Part shown: positions 1 through 4,308 of the stretch, piece by piece | Numbering within the stretch: position 1 is the stretch's first letter | How the letters are laid out: each line of letters begins with the position of its first letter | DNA from: Planctomycetia bacterium | Lineage (GTDB): Bacteria > Planctomycetota > Phycisphaerae > Phycisphaerales > UBA1924 | Reading direction: 5' to 3' | Length of the DNA: 5,166 nt | NCBI GenBank assembly: GCA_005776545.1 | Contig: SXOY01000116.1 | Span: 1 to 5,166, forward strand | Made by a program: the position numbers and the translations under genes | The notes under the pieces: model-generated | Told to the model about the DNA's origin: nothing | Database searches by the model: none | The model's input: only the letters and a program-made list of their open reading frames with translations

Positions 1-2
1 GG

Positions 3-65
3 CCTAACCATGCGGCACGGGCGTCAGATAAAAGTGGCGAAGCGATGGAATTGCGCGAGGAGTGA
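3..65 (+). CDS. Possible 3' end of an upstream gene (partial)
   Basis: Frame 3 is open from the window edge to a TGA at 63-65 and reads as a polar, charged tail (…ASDKSGEAMELREE). This composition would suit the C-terminus of a soluble protein. Frame 1 is also open, to a TGA at 76-78, but its translation is rich in Arg, Trp and Asn and looks less natural. Only about 20 codons are visible, so the product cannot be named and the reading frame itself is uncertain. No convincing terminator hairpin follows before the promoter at 106. Confidence 0.25.
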   Translation, partial: PNHAARASDKSGEAMELREE

Positions 66-105
66 GGGAAACAACTGAATTGGCACGCCCTTCGCAATCA
101 TGTAC

Positions 106-134
106 TTGCGAATACCAGAGCAATCTGGTATAAG
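106..134 (+). promoter_or_regulatory. Sigma-70-type promoter of the small 161-241 unit
   Basis: A -35 box TTGCGA (106-111) is separated by exactly 17 bp from a -10 box TATAAG (129-134). The -10 is preceded by TGG (126-128), giving an extended -10. Transcription would begin near 141, about 20 nt before the ATG at 161. This is the best-matched promoter in the window. The same TGG-TA extended -10 layout recurs at 480-488 and 3939-3947. Confidence 0.6.
112..131. promoter_or_regulatory. Operator-like perfect palindrome inside the promoter
   Basis: ATACCAGA (112-119) and TCTGGTAT (124-131) are perfect inverted 8-bp arms around a 4-nt centre (GCAA). The palindrome fills the spacer between the -35 and -10 boxes and covers the first three bases of the -10. 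It lies upstream of the expected start site, so it would not be transcribed from this promoter and is better read as a DNA site for a dimeric regulator than as a terminator. Binding there would block polymerase, so repression is the natural inference. No regulator gene is visible in the window, and the motif does not match an operator I can name. Confidence 0.5.
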
Positions 135-160
135 AACAACTTAAGATCGAAGGAACACAC

Positions 161-241
161 ATGAAAGCTCTGATCCACATTTCAGCCCACCACCAGAAGA
201 TCGCGGTCCTTGCCTTCCTGAGCTACCTGGCTCTTTGCTGA
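161..241 (+). CDS. Small ORF, 26-aa hydrophobic peptide with its own promoter and terminator
   Basis: ATG at 161 is preceded by AAGGA (150-154) at a 6-nt spacing and ends at TGA 239-241. The peptide has a basic, His-containing N-terminal half (Lys2, His6, His10, His11, Lys13) and a hydrophobic C-terminal half (residues 14-25) ending in a single Cys26. It therefore looks like a small membrane peptide or a bare signal-peptide-like segment. The ORF sits alone between a strong promoter (106-134) and a hairpin with T tract (283-331), so the predicted transcript is only about 190 nt. Possible identities are a regulated small membrane protein, a type I toxin-like peptide, a leader peptide, or the surviving signal sequence of a decayed secreted protein. 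No family is recognised. Translation is supported by the ribosome site but is not proven. Confidence 0.45.
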   Translation: MKALIHISAHHQKIAVLAFLSYLALC

Positions 242-282
242 ATCTGATGTCTGCCGAATCTAACTGAACAACCAATCATGCA

Positions 283-331
283 CGAGCACGAAGGAAGCCT
301 GGAAGGCGGAAATCGTGCTCGGCTCCTTTTT
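283..331 (+). terminator. Hairpin with T5 tract closing the 26-aa ORF transcript
   Basis: A perfect 9-bp stem pairs CGAGCACGA (283-291) with TCGTGCTCG (313-321). Inside it, GCCT (297-300) pairs with AGGC (304-307) around a GGA loop, and a symmetric 5x5 purine internal loop separates the two helices. TTTTT follows at 327-331. The structure starts 42 nt after the small ORF stop. The T tract is five bases beyond the stem rather than directly abutting it, which is imperfect for intrinsic termination. The long, purine-bulged stem might also be a functional RNA element. Confidence 0.5.
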
Positions 332-360
332 GGTATTCGGAGGGAATTGGGAGGAGGAAC

Positions 361-501
361 GTGCAATTTCAAAGGTCGCAGAATCAAGGTAATCGCGAGC
401 TCACGATTTGGCGCTGGGGCCGGGTCCAGAATCCACACGGCCTCCGTTCTTTTGACGCGATTTGGCCCATTGCGGCATGTGGTAGACTTCCAATTGAATA
501 A
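361..501 (+). CDS. Possible small ORF, 46 aa, unidentified
   Basis: GTG at 361 follows a strongly Shine-Dalgarno-like run (GGGAGG at 349-354, GGAGG at 353-357). The frame stays open to TAA at 499-501, ending 21 nt before the dockerin-protein ATG. The product would be Trp/Arg-rich with no signal peptide, TM segment or recognised motif. The frame carries through the extended -10 of the next gene, and two longer overlapping frames in the same stretch are also open, so this may be chance. No promoter of its own is seen. It would have to be expressed by read-through past 331. Confidence 0.2.
   Translation: MQFQRSQNQGNRELTIWRWGRVQNPHGLRSFDAIWPIAACGRLPIE
480..488 (+). promoter_or_regulatory. Extended -10 promoter of the dockerin protein
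   Basis: TGG-TAGACT forms an extended -10, with the hexamer at 483-488. Transcription would start near 495 and leave a short leader of about 28 nt carrying GGAGG. No good -35 hexamer lies at 16-18 bp (TTTGGC at 461-466 is the nearest), which fits an extended -10 class promoter. A TTGACG at 452-457 is too far upstream (25 bp) to pair with it. Confidence 0.4.
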
Positions 502-522
502 CCCTTGTTTTTGGAGGTTCAT

Positions 523-1242
523 ATGTTCGCCGCAAATTACATCCGGATTCGTTGCTGGTGCATTTTTGTAATGACGGTTTTGACCTTGCAGGCTAATGCT
601 CAGGAATTGGTCACCAATGGAGGGTTTGAAGAACCGGTGTTAGCTACACCGTGGATTCAACGCGCGCGTGCCAGCACATTTGGCGGCTGGACGGTTGACG
701 ATGTCGGACAAGGAGTTGCGCAGGTCGGCTCCTTTGGAAATCCCCATGCCATCCAGGGAACTCAGTGCGTGGAGTTGAATTTTTACAATGCTTGCGGCAT
801 ATCACAATCAATTACTACACAGCCCGCAGCTCGGTATCTCATCAGTTTCATGATGGCAGGGCAAACCAATATGGGCCCTGATGTCAAGACTATGAGAGTT
901 GAGTGGGAAGGCGGGGTGGTAGCGGTAGTTGGTTGGAGCATTTCTGGTTCAGGTGGACAGTGGCAACCACATTCGTACATTGTGACGGCGACTGGTGCAA
1001 GTTCGACAGTGCATTTCTTCGGAGAAGTGAATGTCGATGGTGGTCCATATTTGGATGCAGTAAGCGTGATGCGCGCATGTTCAGCGGACTTTAACAACGA
1101 TCAGGTTGTGGATTTTTTTGATTACCTAGACTTTGTAAGCGCAATGTCGAGTCAAGATCCCGCCGCGGATTTCAATAACGACAGCATTATTGATTTTTTT
1201 GATTACCTAGATTTTGTGCAGGCGTTCAGCGAAGGGTGTTGA
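523..1242 (+). CDS. Secreted beta-sandwich protein (choice-of-anchor C / DUF642-like) with GC-type dockerin
   Basis: The 239-aa product starts at ATG 523, chosen because GGAGG (513-517) lies 5 nt upstream and the next residues form a signal peptide (about 1-26, cleavage after Ala-Asn-Ala before Gln27). A TTG at 505 would add six residues and would place the ribosome site inside the gene. Residues 28-184 begin with LVTNGGFEEP and contain GGWTVDD and a predicted all-beta body. This pattern is typical of choice-of-anchor C/DUF642 carbohydrate-binding-like sandwiches. Residues 188-205 and 215-232 are two dockerin-like Ca2+ loops (Asp189, Asn191, Asp193, Asp197, Asp200 in the first, with equivalents in the second). 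Cys186 and the terminal Cys239 flank the repeats and could form a disulfide. NCBI-style naming would be GC-type dockerin domain-anchored protein. It is likely exported to the periplasm or cell surface. The cohesin-like partner and the ligand are unknown. Confidence 0.88.
   Translation: MFAANYIRIRCWCIFVMTVLTLQANAQELVTNGGFEEPVLATPWIQRARASTFGGWTVDDVGQGVAQVGSFGNPHAIQGTQCVELNFYNACGISQSITTQPAARYLISFMMAGQTNMGPDVKTMRVEWEGGVVAVVGWSISGSGGQWQPHSYIVTATGASSTVHFFGEVNVDGGPYLDAVSVMRACSADFNNDQVVDFFDYLDFVSAMSSQDPAADFNNDSIIDFFDYLDFVQAFSEGC
1084..1218 (+). repeat. Direct repeat encoding the two dockerin loops
   Basis: Two 54-nt units (1084-1137 and 1165-1218), offset by 81 nt, encode ADFNND-(Q/S)-(V/I)-(V/I)-DFFDYLDFV. 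The 20-nt core at 1111-1130 and 1192-1211 is identical, including a T7 run, whereas the first halves differ at synonymous sites (for example GACTTTAAC versus GATTTCAAT). The pattern fits an old internal duplication whose DFFDYLDF half is under tighter constraint or was homogenised by gene conversion. Confidence 0.85.
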
Positions 1243-1262
1243 GCCGAATGAAATGGCCGCTA

Positions 1263-2921
1263 CTAAAACGTCCCTTTGCGTTTTGGTTGTGTTTGCGGCT
1301 GGATACGTCGGAAGATGTTGCCGAAGGGGTCGTTGATTTGGGGGGCGATTGAAGGGGTTACGGGAATATCTTGGAAGATGAGTTCTTTGTCGTAGTAGGT
1401 GTTCTGGTCCAGTGTTTTCGCGGCGGCGGCGGGGTCGGGTTTCAGGATGATGTCTACTTTGTCGTTGAGCCATTTGGGCGCGGGGGCGGACAGTTCGGAA
1501 TCGGTGTCGGAAGAGCTGCTTGAAGTTGTCACCTTGCCGTTGATACTGATTGTGAAGGAAGAACTGAAACTGGAGAGTGCTGAGTGAGGCCGCCGCGATG
1601 GGTCTTTGCCGCTTGAGATGGTCCCCAATTCGACCTGGTTGTCACTGTTGTTTCGATCGCGTGCGAAGACGCGATAGGAAATTGGTAGAGGAGAATCCTG
1701 GGTGGGGAGCGTGAGTGAGAGAGTGTGTGTTGTCTGGTTGAATCCCATGTTCTGTTGAAGGGTGATGAGTTCAGGCTTCAAGTGTGCTTCAAGCTCGGCA
1801 GTTGATTTTTCGTTTGGCTTGATGGGCGTGCAGAGCGTTGAACTGTCTGGGTGGACATCGATGGTGCCAGAGATTTCGGATTTCACAGGTTTGCGAGATT
1901 TAGTGGATTGGACCATCGAGGGAAAGCCGCTGATGATGCGGATTCGGCCAAAACCCTGTGACTCTTCTGGACGAAGTTCAATGGCAAGTTTCAATGGCTG
2001 TTTGCCAGTTGGGACTTTTGCAGGTATCTGAAACGAAATTGATTGAGGGTCCGTTTGCATTCCTCCAGCACGCGAGCCGGTGAGTACAAATGTGTCGATG
2101 TAATTCTCATCGACTGGTTCTGAACTGCCGAACCCATTGGGCATGAGGGAAAAGAGCGAACCCATGTCTTGGGACTTGTTTGCAAGGCGATCGAGTTCTA
2201 CGTCGCCGAGAGTGGCGGATTTGAGGCTGATCGGAACATTGATCACGCTGCTGGAGCCAATGCGAGCCTCTTTAAGTTCGAGAACTACCGGGAGCGATGC
2301 GCCTGGAAAAGTGTTGGGTCTGGTTTTGAGCACGAAGATCGCGGCATTGTCGAAGAAACGATGTTCTTGTGCGGGCTTAAGCGCGTTGTCGAGCTTGGCT
2401 CGTTCGATGAGGTCTCCCCATTCTTCTGCCCAGGGAAGCGCGGGATCGGCCTGTCGCGCGAGTGTGGCTTCAACGACAGAGTCGTATTCGGCAGCGCTGA
2501 GTGAGCGACTCATCGCGCGGTTCATAAGTTCGTTTGCGATTGTGACTGACTGCGCCTGAGATGCGTGTTTGGCTTCCCAGAAGAGCAAAGAGAGCGGCTT
2601 GAATTTGTTGAGGTCGCTGCCCGTGAGCGCTGCATATCCGACGATTCCAACTGGGATGACTGAGGTGAGGCAAAGAAAGATACCAAGCGATGCCAAAGGG
2701 ATCACGCGCTGGCGTGCACCTTGCAGCACGGTGCCTTCGCGCTTGAGGCCTGCGCCGCATTCGGGGCACGTGATTGATTCTGGGTAGACCCCGTCAAGAT
2801 CGAACTTGCACCAGCGGCAGACTGGGTGGTCGTTGATCCGCTTGCCGCGGAAACCGAGGATAATGAACAGCAGCCCCGCGAGGAGCGAAATGAACAAGAT
2901 CGCAACGAGCGAGGGAACCAT
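1263..2921 (-). CDS. Two-TM zinc-ribbon membrane protein, planctomycete type, function unknown
   Basis: The 552-aa product starts at ATG 2921, with GGGAG (complement of 2932-2936) 10 nt upstream. TM1 spans about residues 4-23. It is followed by a zinc-ribbon-like knuckle, Cys35-x2-Cys38 and Cys52-x2-Cys55 (CRWC, CPEC), a basic stretch (RQR 70-72), and TM2 at about 73-98. The remaining 450 residues are rich in beta-type sequence with Ser/Thr/Pro. They include a Ser-rich patch (448-479) and a C-terminal segment, WLNDKVDIILKPDPAAA (484-500), that resembles a closing motif I associate with Phycisphaerae proteins. The TM-CxxC-CxxC-TM head is a recurrent planctomycete architecture of unknown role. 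By topology the large domain may be outside the cytoplasmic membrane if the ribbon is cytoplasmic or in a short loop, but this is not settled by the sequence. The gene lies 105 nt downstream of the b562-like gene in the same orientation and may be co-transcribed with it. No enzymatic motif is recognised. Confidence 0.85.
   Translation of the reverse strand: MVPSLVAILFISLLAGLLFIILGFRGKRINDHPVCRWCKFDLDGVYPESITCPECGAGLKREGTVLQGARQRVIPLASLGIFLCLTSVIPVGIVGYAALTGSDLNKFKPLSLLFWEAKHASQAQSVTIANELMNRAMSRSLSAAEYDSVVEATLARQADPALPWAEEWGDLIERAKLDNALKPAQEHRFFDNAAIFVLKTRPNTFPGASLPVVLELKEARIGSSSVINVPISLKSATLGDVELDRLANKSQDMGSLFSLMPNGFGSSEPVDENYIDTFVLTGSRAGGMQTDPQSISFQIPAKVPTGKQPLKLAIELRPEESQGFGRIRIISGFPSMVQSTKSRKPVKSEISGTIDVHPDSSTLCTPIKPNEKSTAELEAHLKPELITLQQNMGFNQTTHTLSLTLPTQDSPLPISYRVFARDRNNSDNQVELGTISSGKDPSRRPHSALSSFSSSFTISINGKVTTSSSSSDTDSELSAPAPKWLNDKVDIILKPDPAAAAKTLDQNTYYDKELIFQDIPVTPSIAPQINDPFGNIFRRIQPQTQPKRKGTF
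1265..1284. terminator. Weak symmetric hairpin between convergent genes
   Basis: AAAACG (1265-1270) pairs with CGTTTT (1279-1284) around an 8-nt loop. It begins 22 nt after the dockerin-protein stop and includes the last codons of the opposing gene. Its symmetry would give a U-ending stem in either direction, so it could serve both convergent transcripts. The stem has only two G:C pairs and no further T tract, so intrinsic termination would be weak. Confidence 0.2.
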
Positions 2922-2954
2922 GACCGACAGTCTCCCAGGTGAAATATGTGATTC

Positions 2955-2984
2955 ACGTGCGTTGGATGCACGTACACCAACGCA
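2955..2984. promoter_or_regulatory. Two overlapping, mutually exclusive inverted repeats between minus-strand genes
   Basis: TGCGTTGG (2958-2965) is the perfect inverse of CCAACGCA (2977-2984), with an 11-nt loop. ACGTGC (2955-2960) is the perfect inverse of GCACGT (2968-2973), and a CACGTG palindrome sits at 2954-2959. The two stems share 2958-2960, so in RNA only one could form at a time. The element lies 43 nt after the b562-like stop and 33 nt before the zinc-ribbon gene ATG, all on the minus strand. No T tract follows in the minus direction, so it is not a standard terminator. An attenuator, a processing site or an operator are possible. Confidence 0.4.
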
Positions 2985-3026
2985 AGATGCGCTGAGACCG
3001 TCGGGCCGTCAGCATGGTGCAAGTGA

Positions 3027-3596
3027 TCAGTCTTTTACACCATATGCATCGTGATTTTCGGTGCGGAAAGCTTTGAGCAGCTCAAGGGTCTTGGAAGCAT
3101 CCTCGGTCTTGTCAGCGATGATTTGCTTTTCAAGGGTCAGGAGATGCTCAACCAATTCGATCATCTTCGGGCGGAAATCTGCAAGCATTTTTGGTCGTTT
3201 GGAAGCATCGGGTTGTTTTTCGAAGGCTTCGGAGGTATCCATGCCTTTTGCGATGATTGCGCCGCGCTGAGCTTCGTTGATCAGCTTGAGGTTGTCATCT
3301 TTTTTGGATGTGTCGGTGATCTGTGCCTTGAGGCGCTTGAGATTGCCGTTCATGAGCTTCATTGCGGCTTCGAGGTTTTGAGGTGTGGCGTTGGGGCCGC
3401 CTGGGCCGCCGGGTCCACGACGAGCACCTGGTTCGCCACGGGCTGGTGCCTGTGCCGGTGATTCAGGGGCACGCTCTGGCTCGCCGCGGGGCTGCGGGTT
3501 TTTGGGAGCTGGGGTTGCGGGCTGGGCAAAGGCGAGCACGCCGAGAGAGAGTGCGATTGTTGCTGAAAGCAGTACTTTGGTGGTAAGCCGGTTCAA
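3027..3596 (-). CDS. Secreted cytochrome b562-like protein with Pro/Gly-rich tether
   Basis: The 189-aa product begins at a TTG (complement of 3594-3596), supported by AGGAG at 3606-3610 and by the signal peptide that follows directly (residues 1-25, Ala-Phe-Ala then Gln). Residues 26-72 are a Pro/Gly/Arg/Glu-rich disordered linker with GGPGGPN. Residues 73-189 are helical and align by eye with cytochrome b562. NLEAAMKLMNGNLKRL (74-89) matches the first helix, putting Met79 where the family has its haem Met7. DFRPKMIELV (140-149) matches the DFR helix, and LKAFRTENHDAY (174-185) matches the last helix with His182 where the family has its haem His102. Both axial ligands therefore appear conserved, so b-type haem binding in the periplasm is plausible, with electron transfer or haem handling as possible roles. 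There is no CxxCH motif, so it is not a c-type cytochrome. The possible minus-strand partner gene lies 105 nt downstream. The alignment is from memory, and a non-haem four-helix bundle is the main alternative. Confidence 0.8.
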   Translation of the reverse strand: MNRLTTKVLLSATIALSLGVLAFAQPATPAPKNPQPRGEPERAPESPAQAPARGEPGARRGPGGPGGPNATPQNLEAAMKLMNGNLKRLKAQITDTSKKDDNLKLINEAQRGAIIAKGMDTSEAFEKQPDASKRPKMLADFRPKMIELVEHLLTLEKQIIADKTEDASKTLELLKAFRTENHDAYGVKD

Positions 3597-3605
3597 GATA
3601 AGAGG

Positions 3606-3610
3606 CTCCT
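3606..3610 (-). promoter_or_regulatory. Ribosome binding site that fixes the TTG start of the b562-like gene
   Basis: On the minus strand AGGAG (complement of CTCCT 3606-3610) stands 9 nt before the TTG start. The TTG immediately precedes the positively charged N-region of the signal peptide. The next in-frame Met codons lie at or after residue 79, so any later start would delete both the signal peptide and the linker. Confidence 0.6.
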
Positions 3611-3632
3611 GGAAAAGGTGTGACGAGGGAAA

Positions 3633-3638
3633 AGGATA
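3633..3638 (-). promoter_or_regulatory. Weak candidate -10 box for the b562-like gene
   Basis: On the minus strand TATCCT (complement of 3633-3638) lies about 37 nt before the TTG start, which is a suitable distance for a -10 box with a short leader. The sequence 17 bp further upstream (TGGCCT) is a poor -35, and the TGN extension seen at the other promoters is absent. It is offered only as the best candidate in this interval. Confidence 0.2.
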
Positions 3639-3708
3639 CCCGACGCATGAAGGCGAGGCCAGTTCGCGGATTTGGAAGTCTCCCTTGCGTAACCTTAACC
3701 ACGTGCGA

Positions 3709-3903
3709 ATGGTGATTGAAATCTTCGGTGGGCTGTATCACCTGCTTCGATTGGGGTTTGCAACGCGATTTGCATTTCGAGGGCCGTATTGGCAATGGCG
3801 GCTCCATACTGCGTTTGGTCGGGGGATGCCGCCAAAGGCTGAGCTGTTTCGTGCTCTGATTGCGTATGGGCGATGGATGTATCGAATAAATAACGGGCGA
3901 TAA
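3709..3903 (+). CDS. Small basic Trp/Tyr-rich protein, 64 aa, conserved-looking
   Basis: This is the protein-like tail of a much longer open frame whose upstream part is only the shadow of the b562-like gene. From ATG 3709 the product has a short hydrophobic-amphipathic helix (MVIEIFGGLYHLLRLG, 1-16), then RGPYWQWRLHTAFGRG (24-39), then ELFRALIAYGRWMYRI (45-60). The YWxWR…TAFGRG…AYGRWM pattern of aromatic and arginine residues looks constrained, and I associate similar short proteins with Phycisphaerae, though no name or function can be given. The net charge is strongly positive, which would suit RNA, DNA or membrane-surface binding. The start is uncertain: GTG 3703 and TTG 3685 are in frame, and no Shine-Dalgarno is evident. 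A TAACCT at 3690-3695 could act as a -10 and give a nearly leaderless mRNA. Confidence 0.6.
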   Translation: MVIEIFGGLYHLLRLGFATRFAFRGPYWQWRLHTAFGRGMPPKAELFRALIAYGRWMYRINNGR

Positions 3904-3916
3904 GGGTCGAAGGGGC

Positions 3917-3935
3917 ACCTGCGTTGGGAGCAGGT
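3917..3935. promoter_or_regulatory. Inverted repeat next to the operon promoter
   Basis: ACCTGC (3917-3922) is the perfect inverse of GCAGGT (3930-3935), with a 7-nt loop. It starts 14 nt after the stop of the 64-aa gene and ends 3 nt before the extended -10 at 3939. It thus covers the -35 region of the promoter. It could be an operator or a short terminator-like stem for the upstream gene; the lack of a T tract favours the former slightly. Confidence 0.35.
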
Positions 3936-3938
3936 CTG

Positions 3939-3947
3939 TGGTACACT
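3939..3947 (+). promoter_or_regulatory. Extended -10 promoter of the glycine-zipper / uracil-DNA glycosylase operon
   Basis: TGG-TACACT forms an extended -10, with the hexamer at 3942-3947. The start would be near 3954, giving a 32-nt leader that contains GGAG (3975-3978). This placement argues that translation starts at ATG 3986 rather than at the in-frame GTG 3938, which overlaps the promoter itself. No clear -35 exists at 17 bp; TTGGGA at 3924-3929 is too close (12 bp). Confidence 0.45.
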
Positions 3948-3985
3948 CTGGCTACGGGCTGATGCTCGAAACACGGAGATCACAG

Positions 3986-4291
3986 ATGTCTGATGCCGCC
4001 GCACCGCAGAAGAATTCAGGCCCTGCTACAGATAAGTCGTTTGTCAAAGCGTTTATTCCTGGGCTTATATTGGGATTGGTGGTTGGTGGACTTGGCGGAG
4101 CGTTTCTGATTCCGTTTTTGTCGGATGATGTTCCCAATATGCCCAAGTCGATTCCGGCGGCGCCGAGTACTCGAGACCGCGATGCGCGGCCAGTTGAAAC
4201 AGTGGTTCCCAAGCTTGGCGACAAGGTCGAACCAAAGGCGCCAGCAACTTCACCTGCGACTCCAACGACACCTGCACCGGCTCCGAAATAA
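3986..4291 (+). CDS. Small single-TM glycine-zipper protein, 101 aa
   Basis: Start ATG 3986 is chosen because GGAG (3975-3978) lies 7 nt upstream and the promoter at 3939-3947 excludes earlier starts. The N-terminal 20 residues are polar. One TM helix follows at about 22-45. It contains Gly26-x3-Gly30-x3-Gly34-x3-Gly38, a full glycine zipper that would favour tight helix packing and self-assembly in the membrane. Residues 46-80 are hydrophilic, and the tail (81-101) is Pro/Ala/Thr/Lys-rich and probably disordered. There is no cleavable signal peptide; an N-in anchor with the tail outside is plausible but not proven. The uracil-DNA glycosylase gene starts 17 nt after its stop, so the two are probably one transcript. 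No family is recognised and a functional tie to DNA repair is not implied by the sequence. Confidence 0.78.
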   Translation: MSDAAAPQKNSGPATDKSFVKAFIPGLILGLVVGGLGGAFLIPFLSDDVPNMPKSIPAAPSTRDRDARPVETVVPKLGDKVEPKAPATSPATPTTPAPAPK

Positions 4292-4308
4292 ACTAGAGGA
4301 AATCCGCG

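Noticed and set aside
452..457. TTGACG as -35 of the dockerin gene promoter
   Set aside because: It is 25 bp from the TAGACT -10, and 17 bp downstream there is only GCATGT, which is a poor -10.
223..522. 99-aa minus-strand ORF across the leader region
   Set aside because: No Shine-Dalgarno upstream of its ATG, Pro/Arg-rich antisense-like composition, and it would run against the promoter, small ORF and terminator on the plus strand.
278..571. 97-aa plus-strand ORF overlapping the start of the dockerin gene
   Set aside because: No ribosome site, its ATG is next to the terminator-like stem, it runs 49 nt into a well-supported gene, and the translation has no recognisable character.
1113..1200. 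Two T7 runs in the correct phase (U UUU UUU) for -1 ribosomal frameshifting
   Set aside because: A -1 shift at either site meets UGA at once, and the runs are fully explained by the conserved Asp-Phe-Phe-Asp codons of the dockerin repeat. No downstream stimulatory structure is seen.
2991..3013. GCTGA…TCAGC stem after the b562-like gene as terminator
   Set aside because: Only five clean pairs, poorly matched inner bases and no T tract in the minus direction.
3385..3708. Upstream two thirds of the 172-aa plus-strand ORF that ends at 3903
   Set aside because: It is antisense to the b562-like gene, with Gly/Pro/Arg-rich shadow composition from the linker codons. Only 3709-3903 is kept.
3938..3985. 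GTG 3938 as start of the 117-aa form of the glycine-zipper protein
   Set aside because: It overlaps the extended -10 box, has no ribosome site, and would precede the predicted transcription start, whereas ATG 3986 has GGAG at 7 nt.
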